Assembly: GCF_907165215.1 (NCBI RefSeq) | Contig: NZ_CAJRAY010000095.1 | Span: forward strand, 7,982 to 42,188 | Direction: 5' to 3' | DNA from: Thermobacillus xylanilyticus | GTDB taxonomy: Bacteria; Bacillota; Bacilli; Paenibacillales; Paenibacillaceae | DNA length: 34,207 bases | Shown: piece by piece, positions 1 through 8,437 of the stretch | Layout of the letters: the number at the start of each line of letters is the position of its first letter | Numbering within the stretch: position 1 is the stretch's first letter | The notes under the pieces: model-generated | Database searches by the model: none | What the model was told of the DNA's origin: nothing | Seen by the model: only the letters and a program-made list of their open reading frames with translations | Made by a program: the position numbers and the translations under genes

Positions 1-1
1 G

Positions 2-1153
2 TTCGAATCGGCCGCCGCGCAGGCGCTCGCAAGCCCGGATACCCGGAATGCATCGGCGCTGGAGGCCGCTTTCCACAAACTGTTCCGCGGCTACCAGGCC
101 TATGCCTCGCAGTATTCCGGTGCGGATGGCGCAGGCTCCGGCAACGTTATCGCGGCGCGCGGTCAAGCGATCGCCGAATTGAATGCCGCCGACCACCAAC
201 GAAAGCAATTCGAGCGCCAATCCGAGGCGAAACGCGGCGAAGCTGCGAGACTGCTGCTTCAGATTGCGCAGCTGCCTTACGATGAGGAAGCCGCGAAGGA
301 GTTCGAGCAGGTGCGCAAACGCTATGAAGCAAGCCTGGCGCTCAACGAGGCATCCTCCTCGCCCTCGGGCGGCTCGAATGCCGGCCTGAACGATGAAAGC
401 GGCGAATATGCGAAGAACGAGGCGGGCGAAGCGGCCGGACTGTTCGGACTGCTGGAAAGCGTATCGGCGGATCTGCGGGACGAACTTTACCTGAACGAGT
501 ACGCCGCTTCGCGGTTCGAACATTTCCGCCCGCAAAATTTGTCCGGGTTGGTTTCGCAGACATCATCCGGAACGGGCGGTTCGACAGGCGGTACGAACGG
601 CGGCAACGCAGGCGATCTTTTATTGTCCGTTTCCAATCAGGAAGTGGAGTACATTTTGTACGGCATCCACAGACCGGCGGGAAATATTGCCGCCGCCTAT
701 GGGGAGATCTTCGCCGTCCGCACCGCCATCCGCCTGATGGAAGGGCTGGTGGAGTGCCGCACGTTCGGCCATCCGCTGGTCGTTTTTGCCGCGGCGGTGG
801 CGTACAGTCTGGAGCATGCGCTGATGGACATGACCGAGTTGATCAATACCGGCAAAACGAAGCTGTCCAAATGGCTGAAGATCGACATCACATACCGGGA
901 CTATCTGCGCTTGTTCCTGCTCATTCACGGAAGCAAAGCGGAGAAGCTTGCCCGTGTTGCAGCGCTGATCGAGCACAGCACGGGATATCGGCTGTCCGAG
1001 ATGCCGACATCGCTGACCGGGCGTGCGGACGTGTCGGTCAATCTGTGGTTTCTGCCGGGAGTGATGAAGATGTTGGCTTCCGGCGGCATTTTACAAGGAA
1101 AGGTTGTGGGCGGCCGCTATGAGAGCACGGTGGCTGCCGGGTCGTCGTATTGA
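2..1153 (+). CDS. DUF5702-like protein of a Tad-type locus (5' truncated)
   Basis: The frame is open from base 2 with no stop, so the gene begins upstream of the window and 383 C-terminal residues are visible. A TTG at 179 could serve as a start but has no convincing ribosome binding site, and coding clearly continues upstream of it. The visible protein has a hydrophilic Ala/Glu-rich helical part, a Gly/Ser/Thr-rich linker (about bases 540-610) and then a conserved-looking block starting VEYILYGIHRP, which recalls DUF5702 proteins found beside TadE pseudopilins in Firmicutes. The end overlaps the start of the TadE-like gene by 35 bases, so the two are translationally close. Its role is unknown; by context it is an envelope protein or minor pseudopilin of the secretion system. 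The DUF5702 assignment is from memory of the family and is moderately certain. Confidence 0.75.
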   Translation, partial: FESAAAQALASPDTRNASALEAAFHKLFRGYQAYASQYSGADGAGSGNVIAARGQAIAELNAADHQRKQFERQSEAKRGEAARLLLQIAQLPYDEEAAKEFEQVRKRYEASLALNEASSSPSGGSNAGLNDESGEYAKNEAGEAAGLFGLLESVSADLRDELYLNEYAASRFEHFRPQNLSGLVSQTSSGTGGSTGGTNGGNAGDLLLSVSNQEVEYILYGIHRPAGNIAAAYGEIFAVRTAIRLMEGLVECRTFGHPLVVFAAAVAYSLEHALMDMTELINTGKTKLSKWLKIDITYRDYLRLFLLIHGSKAEKLARVAALIEHSTGYRLSEMPTSLTGRADVSVNLWFLPGVMKMLASGGILQGKVVGGRYESTVAAGSSY

Positions 1154-2093
1154 GCCGTCATCCGACACCGGGGGAAGCGTTACGGTTGAAGCTTCGCTGA
1201 TCATGCCCGTCTTCCTGATGACGTTCATCCTCCTCATCGCCATCATCCGAATGGCGATGACGCAGATGGCGCTGCAAGATGCCGCGGCCCAGACCGCTCG
1301 GCTGACGGCCGCGCACATGTACCCGATTCAGCAGGTCCTCCAATCCAAGAGCGGCGCGCCGTCTTCCCGATCGGAAGGCCAATCATCCGAAAGCCGGCCC
1401 GCATCGTCCGGGCTCGGTCTTCTGGCCGGCGAACTTGCGGGCAATCTGCCGGAACCGGCGGGTCCGCTGCTTGAAGCGGCATTGCGGGGGGACTGGAATG
1501 CGGCAGCCGACATCGCGGCGGCGCCGATCGGCGAGGCTGTCTTCGGTCCGTTGATCCGTGAATTGGCTGCGGAATCGGCGCTAGATCCCGACCGCATCCG
1601 GGTTACAAGGCTGTCACTGCCCGATTTTTCGAAAAGCGGCGAGGAGTATTTCCGGGTCCGGCTTGCCTACGATTTTCCGTTGGCTCTGCCGTTCACAGGC
1701 TCGCATGTGACGCTCTCGGCGGACGCCGAAGAGCGCGTCTGGGTCGCCGATCCGGCTCCGGCGCCGACGCATCCGGAAGACGGGGACGGATCGGACAGGG
1801 TCGTCATCGTCTCGATCGAGCCTTCGCCGCTTCGTCCGGGCCGGAAAGCGAAGCTGACCGCGATCGGCAAGCCGAATGCGAAGCTGAATCTGGAGGTCTG
1901 GTACAAGAGCGGAAAGAGCAAGGCGAAAAATCTGGGCGAGAAGACGGCGGACGAACACGGCATCGTGACCTGGGAGTGGCACGTATCGGGCAATACGACG
2001 CCCGGCGTGTGGGAACTCGAGGTGACCTCGGAGGACGGCGCGAAAGCGCACAGCTTTTTCATTGTGCAGAAGGCCGGCAGTGCGGGGGAATGA
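1119..2093 (+). CDS. TadE-like pseudopilin with C-terminal Ig-like domain
   Basis: About 324 residues. Near the N-terminus (residues 18-48) is a TadE/TadF signature: a Gly-Ser junction followed by VTVEASLIMP and a hydrophobic helix. A Glu falls at +5 after the Gly, as in prepilins cleaved by A24 peptidases. The middle is Ala/Ser/Pro-rich, and roughly residues 230-320 look like a small beta-sandwich of the bacterial Ig or filamin type (SIEPSPLRPGRKAKLT at its start). ATG 1119 is chosen over TTG 1104 because the AAGGAAAGG at 1095-1103 abuts the TTG; its spacing to the ATG is long, so the start is uncertain. The likely role is a membrane-anchored minor pseudopilin matured by the peptidase encoded next. 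The Ig-like tail is unusual for TadE proteins, which are mostly under 200 residues. Confidence 0.8.
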   Translation: MRARWLPGRRIEPSSDTGGSVTVEASLIMPVFLMTFILLIAIIRMAMTQMALQDAAAQTARLTAAHMYPIQQVLQSKSGAPSSRSEGQSSESRPASSGLGLLAGELAGNLPEPAGPLLEAALRGDWNAAADIAAAPIGEAVFGPLIRELAAESALDPDRIRVTRLSLPDFSKSGEEYFRVRLAYDFPLALPFTGSHVTLSADAEERVWVADPAPAPTHPEDGDGSDRVVIVSIEPSPLRPGRKAKLTAIGKPNAKLNLEVWYKSGKSKAKNLGEKTADEHGIVTWEWHVSGNTTPGVWELEVTSEDGAKAHSFFIVQKAGSAGE

Positions 2094-2169
2094 CAGCAGG
2101 CGCAGGCATGGAGATCTGACATTCGTTCAGGAAAGTTTGGGAAGAGAACCAACAGAATGGGAGGGATGC

Positions 2170-2742
2170 ATGATGTACTTGGGCGCCGCGGGAGCGGCGA
2201 TTCTGCTGACGGCCGCGTTCGTCAGCGACATCCGGACGATGCGCATTCCGAACCGGCTGAATTTCGCCGCCTTGGCCGCCGGGGGATTATTCCATATGGC
2301 GGAAAGGGTCTGGAGCAGGTTGAACGATGCGGCGCCGGATGCCCGGCCCTGGTTGCTCGCCGCGTTGGAAGCGGCAGGACAAGGGCTGCTGACCGCATGC
2401 GCGGGAGCCGGGGCGGGATTTGCGCTGATGCTGCTGCTGCACCGTCTGGGAGCCGTCGGCGGCGGCGACGTCAAACTGTTTGCTGCGCTCGGAAGCTGGA
2501 TCGGCGCGCGGGAGACGATCGATTGCGCCATTTATGCCGTCCTGGCGGCCGGAGCTTACGGGTTGCTGTGCCTGATGATCGGCAGGCACAGAGCCGTGCG
2601 CTGGAATCTGCTGCGAGAAGACGAAGCGGCAGACGGCGCAGAATCTTCGCCGGAGACCGGACGGAATGCGGGCGTGCGGAAATGCCGGTTTCCGTTCATG
2701 ATCGCGGTGATCCCCGGGGCGATTGCGGCATGGTTATGGTGA
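2170..2742 (+). CDS. A24-family prepilin peptidase (TadV/CpaA type)
   Basis: A membrane aspartyl protease of about 190 residues that would cleave the short leader of Flp/Tad prepilins and pseudopilins. Both catalytic aspartates are visible: Asp20 in SDIRTMRIPN and Asp100 in GAVGGGDVK, the GxGD-type motif. The protein consists mainly of hydrophobic helices and lacks the N-terminal cysteine-containing methylase domain of PilD, which is typical of the short TadV/CpaA form. GGGAGGG at 2159-2165 lies 4 bases before ATG 2170 and 7 before ATG 2173, so translation may begin at the second Met. It follows the TadE-like gene by 76 bases and precedes the FHA gene by 53, in one probable operon. Confidence 0.85.
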   Translation: MMYLGAAGAAILLTAAFVSDIRTMRIPNRLNFAALAAGGLFHMAERVWSRLNDAAPDARPWLLAALEAAGQGLLTACAGAGAGFALMLLLHRLGAVGGGDVKLFAALGSWIGARETIDCAIYAVLAAGAYGLLCLMIGRHRAVRWNLLREDEAADGAESSPETGRNAGVRKCRFPFMIAVIPGAIAAWLW

Positions 2743-2795
2743 AGACGCCCAAGATCGTCGGGAAACGGGGATGACCGGCGGGAAAGGAGTGCGAG

Positions 2796-4589
2796 ATGGA
2801 ACGGATTCAAGTCGATTTTGCCATGCAGCGCGGCCACGAAATGATCATCCGCCGTGATCCGCCATTTGCGCGCGCGGATCTGGATGAAGTGGACCTGCAA
2901 ATGCTGCAGGCCGAGCGGCCGCCCGGGCTGCTCGCCGTCGATTGGTTCGAGATGGACGGAAGCGTGACGTTCCGCTACGCGATCGACGGCCGGAAATTGC
3001 TTTCGCATTGGCTGATCACCGGCTCGTTCGGGATGAATGAATATATCAGCCTTATGCTGGGCATCGTCGAAGCGCTGGACAACTGCGGGCACTACCTGCT
3101 CCGGGAGTCGTGCTGCCTGCTGGAAGAGAAGTTTCTGTTTATCGGCGGCGATTGGCGCGATGTTGCGCTGACGTATATCCCGCTCCGCGAACCGCACGCG
3201 AAGAAGCCGATTCGGGAAGAACTGCTCGGCCTTGCGGTCAGACTCATGGGCAAAGTGGAGCGTGTGGACGGGGAAGTCGTGCAGACCATGCTCCGTCTGC
3301 TGGATGACCCGCCTGCTTCCTGGTCCAAATTGCGCGTCGGTTTGCTTCAGCTGCTGGTTTCGGAGCCGCGGGGCGCGTCCGGTTCACCGAATGCGGACAA
3401 CCCGCGGGCAACCCCATATGCACATCCGGCCTCAAGCCTGATGAAACCGGAGAACAGCGCGCCGCACGTTGCGGAACGGTCGGATTGCCCGCAGGCCCCG
3501 GGGGCTGTCCATGCGCCGGATCATGCGGATAACCGGACCGGTGAAGCCATTGAATGGCACGCGACGGCGGATGACGGGGAACAGCCGGACGGACCGGCGA
3601 AGAACCGGTTTGACCTGCTCGGCAAGATCATCAGACGCGAAGAACCGGCGGATACCCCGCCACCGGAGACGTCGATGTTTGACGACCGGGAATGGCCCGG
3701 GACGACGGGCCGCATCCGCGACGCGGGAAGGGCGCGCTGGTTGTCGGCGTCCGGCGCCATACTGGCTGTCGCGCTGATCTGGCGGTACATCTATCTGCCG
3801 TCGCCGGGCACGGACCGCCTGCTGATCAGCCTGGGCGCCACGCTGCTTGCCGCGGGCGGGCTGTTCCTGCTGTGGCAGCGGCTGGCGGCCAGAAATCACG
3901 GGCCGCTTGATGACTCGCCATCCGCCGGCGCATCCGGCGGCATCGGCGATCCGGAAGCCTGGCGGCCGGATGCGGAATCCGGCGGCCGATCCGATGACGC
4001 CGGGATCCGGAACGATGCCGCCGAACTGCGGTTTCCCTGGCTGGCGGATTTTGCGCGGGACAATCATCAGGCATCGGATGCTGCGTTTGCGGTTCATGCG
4101 GCAACCGGAGGATCGGGTACGTCCGGAGGCATTGGAGCGGGAATGTTTTCCCGCTTGCCGGAAGGCATGGAAGCGGAGGGAAGCCCAGGAATGATCGGCG
4201 TCGGAACGGCGGACGAAGAAACGGGGCTGCTGGCGGATGAGACCGTCCTGCTCCATCAGGACGGTCGGGGACGACAGTGCGGCATGTACTTGCTGCGCGA
4301 GCATGAAGGCGGGCATCGGCGCATCCCCGTTGAGCCCGGTGTTACGGTCATCGGCCGTTCGGAAGCGCATGCCGTGATCGTCGACACGGCGGAAGGCGTG
4401 TCGCGCGCGCATCTGGAGATCGAGTTCGACGGCAACGACGTGAAAATAAAAGATCTCGCCTCGCGCAACGGAACGCTGCTGGGAGGCGAGATCATGGTGC
4501 CGTACAAGGAATACCTGCTGCAAGACGGCGGCACGTTCCGGCTTGCCGGACCGGACGGGCCGAAATATACGCTGCGGAAGAGCGGTTGA
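2796..4589 (+). CDS. DUF6382-like membrane protein with C-terminal FHA domain
   Basis: 597 residues. Residues 1-190 form a conserved soluble-looking domain that fits DUF6382, the module usually found N-terminal to FHA domains next to Firmicute Tad genes. A long Pro/Ala/Gly-rich linker follows, then two membrane segments at about 316-334 and 341-361, then a second linker and an FHA domain at about 510-590. The FHA phosphothreonine-binding motifs are all visible: GRSEAH, SRAHLEI and SRNGT. The topology puts both ends on the same, probably cytoplasmic, side. It should read out Ser/Thr phosphorylation and regulate or scaffold the secretion machinery; no kinase or phosphatase gene is in view. The ribosome binding site GGAAAGGAG (2781-2789) lies 6 bases before the ATG. 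It is the last gene of the block and converges on the next minus-strand gene, 13 bases away. Confidence 0.8.
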   Translation: MERIQVDFAMQRGHEMIIRRDPPFARADLDEVDLQMLQAERPPGLLAVDWFEMDGSVTFRYAIDGRKLLSHWLITGSFGMNEYISLMLGIVEALDNCGHYLLRESCCLLEEKFLFIGGDWRDVALTYIPLREPHAKKPIREELLGLAVRLMGKVERVDGEVVQTMLRLLDDPPASWSKLRVGLLQLLVSEPRGASGSPNADNPRATPYAHPASSLMKPENSAPHVAERSDCPQAPGAVHAPDHADNRTGEAIEWHATADDGEQPDGPAKNRFDLLGKIIRREEPADTPPPETSMFDDREWPGTTGRIRDAGRARWLSASGAILAVALIWRYIYLPSPGTDRLLISLGATLLAAGGLFLLWQRLAARNHGPLDDSPSAGASGGIGDPEAWRPDAESGGRSDDAGIRNDAAELRFPWLADFARDNHQASDAAFAVHAATGGSGTSGGIGAGMFSRLPEGMEAEGSPGMIGVGTADEETGLLADETVLLHQDGRGRQCGMYLLREHEGGHRRIPVEPGVTVIGRSEAHAVIVDTAEGVSRAHLEIEFDGNDVKIKDLASRNGTLLGGEIMVPYKEYLLQDGGTFRLAGPDGPKYTLRKSG

Positions 4590-4602
4590 TGCCGGGCATT
4601 TT

Positions 4603-5511
4603 TTACTTTCTTACAATGTGGCCGAGCAGATGCCGCACCGCTTCGTCGATGGTCGGGTAGCGGAAGGTGAAGCCCGCTTCCAGCGCCGCGGCCGGCAGCG
4701 CCCGCTGCCCTTCGAGCAGGAGTACGGCCATCTCGCCGAACAGGAGGCGCATCAGAAACGCGGGCACCGGGAACCAGTGCGGCCGGCGAAGCGCCGCGGC
4801 GACCGCCCGGCCGAACCGGTCGTTCGTCACCGGTTCCGGCGCCGATCCGTTGATCGGCCCCGATACATGCTCGTTGTCGAGGCAGAACAGGATGAGCCGC
4901 GTCATGTCCTCGATATGGATCCAGGAAATCCACTGGCGGCCGCTGCCGACCCTGCCGCCGACGAACAGCCGGTACGGCAGTGCCATCAGCGGGAAAGCGC
5001 CGCCATCCGCGCCCAGGACAAGAACGACGCGCAGCTTGACGAGCCGCCGGGCGGGAATCCGGTCCGCCGCTTCCTCCCATTCCTTCGTGACGGCGGACAG
5101 GAAGTCGGTCACCCGGCCCGGGCTCCGCTCGTCGTACGTGTCCGTCTCGGACATGCCGTAATACGAGATGCCGGACGCGTTCACGACGACCGGCTTGTCC
5201 CGCATGGCGCGCACCCATCCCGCCACGGCGTCAGCCGCGTCAATCCGCGACCGAAGCACCCGGTCTTTCGCGGCCTGCGTCCACCGTTGATTGATGGTCT
5301 CCCCCGCCAGGTTGACGATGGCGTCCGTTCCTTCCAGCAAATCAGGCCGTTCAGTCAATTCATCCCATGTCGATTCCGTCAGATTCGGGTGACGGAGCTT
5401 GAGCCGTCCCCGCTTCCGGGTCACCACCCGGACTTCGTCTCCCCGTTCAAGCAGCGCCCGAACGAGCGCACCGCCGATGAAACCGGTGCCGCCGGTAACC
5501 GCCACGCGCAT
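4603..5511 (-). CDS. TIGR01777-family NAD(P)-dependent epimerase (YfcH/SDR39U1 type)
   Basis: 302 residues, the usual length for this atypical short-chain dehydrogenase family. The N-terminus carries the Rossmann dinucleotide-binding motif GGTGFIGGALV, and an SDR-type substrate region with NASGISYYG follows. The last ~50 residues (EAGFTFRYPTIDEAVRHLL) correspond to the DUF1731 C-terminal domain that defines the family. No substrate is established for these proteins. GGGGGAGG lies 8 bases upstream of the ATG. It is the second gene of a two-gene minus-strand unit, starting 25 bases after the DUF2621 stop codon. Confidence 0.88.
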   Translation of the reverse strand: MRVAVTGGTGFIGGALVRALLERGDEVRVVTRKRGRLKLRHPNLTESTWDELTERPDLLEGTDAIVNLAGETINQRWTQAAKDRVLRSRIDAADAVAGWVRAMRDKPVVVNASGISYYGMSETDTYDERSPGRVTDFLSAVTKEWEEAADRIPARRLVKLRVVLVLGADGGAFPLMALPYRLFVGGRVGSGRQWISWIHIEDMTRLILFCLDNEHVSGPINGSAPEPVTNDRFGRAVAAALRRPHWFPVPAFLMRLLFGEMAVLLLEGQRALPAAALEAGFTFRYPTIDEAVRHLLGHIVRK

Positions 5512-5536
5512 GCCCGTCGCCTCCCCCGAGCGATCT

Positions 5537-5974
5537 TCAGGATTTCAACAAATGCCGGTACGGACTGTAATCGATGCCGTGCTTGTCGAGGAACGAGATC
5601 AGGCTGCGGTAGTCGCGCCTGGGCGTCGCCTTGATGTAGCCTTCGATGCAGTGTTCCCGCGTCACTTCGGAAGCGCCGCTCTCGACGGCGATCTTGCCGA
5701 TCTCCGCGGCGATGGAATGTTTCGCAATGTCCCGAAACGGTTTCGGCACCGGCGATACGAGCAGATCGAGGAATGCCTTCGACTCTTCCGTCCACAGCGG
5801 CCGGCTCTTCTCGACCCAGTAATTCTGCCAGTCGAGCTTCGACATACCGTCCTGCTTCGGCATGATCTTGAGGAATTTGCGGAACATGAAGTAGCCGCCG
5901 ATCGCCATGGAGACGACCAGGACGACCGCCCAGAATAAGATGAAATACATGAACCCGTTATGGACATTGTCCAT
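5537..5974 (-). CDS. DUF2621-family membrane-anchored protein
   Basis: 145 residues with one N-terminal membrane helix (about residues 8-30), followed by a basic stretch and a cytoplasmic domain. The pattern RKFLKIMPKQDGMSKLDWQ and the following WVEKSRPLW match the Bacillus DUF2621 family (YneK-like). The C-terminal half (IGKIAVESGASEVTREHC) resembles the small helical PCP_red-type module; that is a resemblance only. The ribosome binding site GGGAGAGGTGA is 9 bases upstream of the ATG. The function is unknown. It is followed by the epimerase gene in the same orientation and diverges from nfo across 215 bases. Confidence 0.8.
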   Translation of the reverse strand: MDNVHNGFMYFILFWAVVLVVSMAIGGYFMFRKFLKIMPKQDGMSKLDWQNYWVEKSRPLWTEESKAFLDLLVSPVPKPFRDIAKHSIAAEIGKIAVESGASEVTREHCIEGYIKATPRRDYRSLISFLDKHGIDYSPYRHLLKS

Positions 5975-6130
5975 CTTGATCCGTCACCTCTCCCGATCAT
6001 TATACCGCACCGGCCGGCGATTTTCGAACAACGATTCCTTGAACGGCCGGTCCGGTTGCCGGGGACTCCAGCCGGGGCTCGTGTAAGCCTTGCGCCTCAC
6101 ATTGCCAACGGGGTCCCGCGCGGCTTGTCT

Positions 6131-6158
6131 TTCAAGCGCCGGCCGATTCTGTTAGAAT
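6131..6158 (+). promoter_or_regulatory. Putative sigma-A promoter of nfo
   Basis: An extended -10 element TGTTAGAAT (hexamer TAGAAT at 6153-6158) lies 31 bases before the GTG start of nfo. The -35 region at 6131-6136 (TTCAAG, 16-base spacer) is weak, so the extended TGn motif would carry much of the recognition. Confidence 0.4.
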
Positions 6159-6189
6159 AGTAGGAAATGTGCTGTCGGGAGGGGTAAAG

Positions 6190-7320
6190 GTGCTCAAGAT
6201 CGGTTCGCATGTGTCTTTTTCGGACAAGGGGCTCGTGACGGCGACCGAGGAAGCGGTGTCGTACGGCTCCAGTTCGTTCATGATCTATACAGGCGCGCCT
6301 CAGAATACGCGGCGGAAGCCGATTGAAGATCTGTACATCGAAGAGGGCAAGGCGCTCATGAAGGAGAGCGGCATCGACGAGATCGTCGTGCATGCGCCGT
6401 ATATCATCAATCTGGGCTCGTACAAGGACGACACGTTCGAGCTGGCGGTCCGTTTTCTGCAGGAGGAGATTCGTCGAACGCACGCGATCGGCGTCGATCA
6501 TATCGTGCTGCATCCGGGCGCGTACACGGACAAGGACCCGGAGTACGGCATCGCCCGGATCGCGGAAGGCCTGAATGAAGTGCTGGCCGGGACGGAAGGG
6601 CTGAACGTGAAGATCGCGCTTGAAACGATGGCCGGCAAAGGGACCGAAATCGGCCGCACGTTCGAGGAGATCGCCGCCATCATCGACAAGGTGAAGGACA
6701 ACGACCGGCTGTCGGTCTGCATGGACACGTGCCACATGCACGACGCCGGTTACGACATCGTGGGCGATCTCGACGGCGTGCTGCGCGAGTTCGATCGTGT
6801 CGTCGGGCTGGACCGCGTGGCCGTCGTCCACATCAACGACTCCAAAAACCCGCGCGGCGCGGCGAAAGACCGCCATGCGCCGGTCGGCGCCGGCTACCTC
6901 GGCTACGAGGCGATCAAGCGGGTCGTCCATCACGAGCTGCTCGAAGGACGGCCGTTCATCCTCGAGACGCCGTGGATCGGCAAGGACAGCAAGAAATCCC
7001 GGCCGATGTACGAAGCCGAGATCGCGCTGCTGCGCGGCGACGCGAGGGAGCGCTTCGGCGAAGACTTCTTCGATCATGTGGAGCGGCTGCACCATTTCTT
7101 CGACAAGGAAGCGATCGACGGGCGGACGTACGTGCTCTCGGTCTGGGAGACGCTGAAGAACGACGCCAAGGCGAAGAAGGCCGATCCGCGCGAGCCGATG
7201 GACCGGCTGTATGACCTGGTGATCGAGAACCGGGTGCTGCCGGAAGATCTGACGGAGGAAGCGGTGAACCACCGGCTGACCGCCTGGTTCGCCGGCAAGC
7301 AGCTTCTGAAGGAAGCGTGA
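6190..7320 (+). CDS. nfo: Deoxyribonuclease IV (AP endonuclease) with C-terminal extension
   Basis: 376 residues. Nfo is a zinc-dependent apurinic/apyrimidinic endonuclease of base excision repair. The sequence follows Bacillus Nfo closely from IGSHVSF through NTRRKPIE to ILETPWIG. The expected metal ligands are all present: His68, His108, Glu145, Asp179, His182, His214, Asp227, His229 and Glu259. The Bacillus enzyme ends at about 297 residues; this one continues for roughly 80 more, a charged and aromatic tail that ends [14 protein letters not shown] 6190 is chosen because GGGAGGGG (6177-6184) sits 5 bases upstream and the protein then begins as in relatives; GTG 6169 lies upstream of that site. 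It is 68 bases ahead of purU and may be cotranscribed with it. Confidence 0.93.
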   Translation: MLKIGSHVSFSDKGLVTATEEAVSYGSSSFMIYTGAPQNTRRKPIEDLYIEEGKALMKESGIDEIVVHAPYIINLGSYKDDTFELAVRFLQEEIRRTHAIGVDHIVLHPGAYTDKDPEYGIARIAEGLNEVLAGTEGLNVKIALETMAGKGTEIGRTFEEIAAIIDKVKDNDRLSVCMDTCHMHDAGYDIVGDLDGVLREFDRVVGLDRVAVVHINDSKNPRGAAKDRHAPVGAGYLGYEAIKRVVHHELLEGRPFILETPWIGKDSKKSRPMYEAEIALLRGDARERFGEDFFDHVERLHHFFDKEAIDGRTYVLSVWETLKNDAKAKKADPREPMDRLYDLVIENRVLPEDLTEEAVNHRLTAWFAGKQLLKEA

Positions 7321-7388
7321 CCGCTTGAAGCGCTTTTTAAGCCCCGACCCGGCTTTCATGACCATACGAACGGAAGGAAGTACTAAGC

Positions 7389-8288
7389 ATGCAGCAGAAT
7401 GTCTACAAGCCTCAACATCCGATTGAAAGGAGCGCCAACCGGGCGCGGATGCTGATCTCGTGCCCGGACCGTCCGGGCATCGTCGCCGCGGTGTCGCAGT
7501 TCCTGTACGAGCACGGCGCGAACATCGTGTCGTCGGACCAATACACGATGAATCCGGACGGCGGCATGTTCTTCATCCGCTTCGAGTTCGACCTCCAGGA
7601 TCTGGACCGGGAGCTGCCGAAGCTGCAGGAAGATTTCGTCCGCGTGGCCGACCGGTTCGAGATGAAATGGCACATCTTCCGGGCGAGCCGGAAGAAGCGG
7701 ATCGCGATCTTCGTCTCGAAGGAAGACCACTGCCTGCTGGAGCTGCTCTGGCAATGGCAGGCCGGCGATCTGGACGCCGAGATCGCGATGGTGATCAGCA
7801 ACCATCCGGACATGCGCCAGCTCGTCGAATCGTTCGGCATTCCGTACCACCATATCCCGGTCACCCCGGAGACGAAAGCCGAAGCCGAGCGGCTGCAGCT
7901 CGAGAAAGTGCACGAGGGCAAGGTCGATCTGATCGTGCTCGCGCGCTACATGCAGATCATTACGCCGCGGTTCATCGAGTATTTCCCGAATCGGATCATC
8001 AATATTCACCATTCGTTCCTGCCGGCGTTCGTCGGAGGGAAACCGTACCAGCAAGCCTATGACCGCGGGGTGAAAATCATCGGCGCCACGGCCCACTATG
8101 TGACGGAGGAGCTCGACGGCGGTCCGATCATCGAGCAGGACGTGCAGCGGGTGTCGCACCGCGACGACGTCGCCAGTCTGAAGCGGATCGGCCGGAACAT
8201 CGAGCGGACGGTGCTCGCCCGCGCGGTGAAATGGCATCTCGAGGACCGCATCATCGTATTCCAGAACAAGACGGTCGTGTTCAACTGA
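7389..8288 (+). CDS. purU: Formyltetrahydrofolate deformylase
   Basis: 299 residues. PurU hydrolyses 10-formyl-THF to THF and formate, balancing one-carbon pools and supplying formate for purine synthesis. An ACT domain occupies about residues 18-95 (ISCPDRPGIVAAVSQFLYEHG). The formyltransferase-fold catalytic domain follows at 103-290. The catalytic Asn205, His207 and Asp243 are visible in INIHHSFLPAF and ELDGGPII. The length and domain order are normal. GGAAGGAAG lies 8 bases before ATG 7389. No promoter is obvious in the 68-base gap after nfo. Confidence 0.95.
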   Translation: MQQNVYKPQHPIERSANRARMLISCPDRPGIVAAVSQFLYEHGANIVSSDQYTMNPDGGMFFIRFEFDLQDLDRELPKLQEDFVRVADRFEMKWHIFRASRKKRIAIFVSKEDHCLLELLWQWQAGDLDAEIAMVISNHPDMRQLVESFGIPYHHIPVTPETKAEAERLQLEKVHEGKVDLIVLARYMQIITPRFIEYFPNRIINIHHSFLPAFVGGKPYQQAYDRGVKIIGATAHYVTEELDGGPIIEQDVQRVSHRDDVASLKRIGRNIERTVLARAVKWHLEDRIIVFQNKTVVFN

Positions 8289-8323
8289 TGGCCGCGTGCC
8301 CGGCGCACCGCCAATGGTGAAAG

Positions 8324-8352
8324 TGGAAAACCGACTGGGCAAATGATACAAT
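8324..8352 (+). promoter_or_regulatory. Sigma-A promoter of tkt
   Basis: TGGAAA (8324-8329), a 17-base spacer and TACAAT (8347-8352), with an extended TGA just before the -10. It lies 86 bases upstream of the transketolase ATG, so tkt has its own promoter separate from purU and a leader of roughly 80 bases. Confidence 0.6.
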
Positions 8353-8437
8353 ATTTGAAAATTGTTCTGAGAAAACGCTGCCGCCCGCACGTTTCGGGAG
8401 CGCCGCGGCACACGGAAGAGACATGGGAGGAAACGCA

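Noticed and set aside
179-1153. TTG at 179 as the true start of the first gene
   Set aside because: The same frame stays open to the window edge with coding-like sequence, so the gene starts upstream.
7300-7345. Possible terminator between nfo and purU (CGCTTGAAGCG, then CTTTTTAAG)
   Set aside because: The stem is only 4-5 bp, too weak to support a call.
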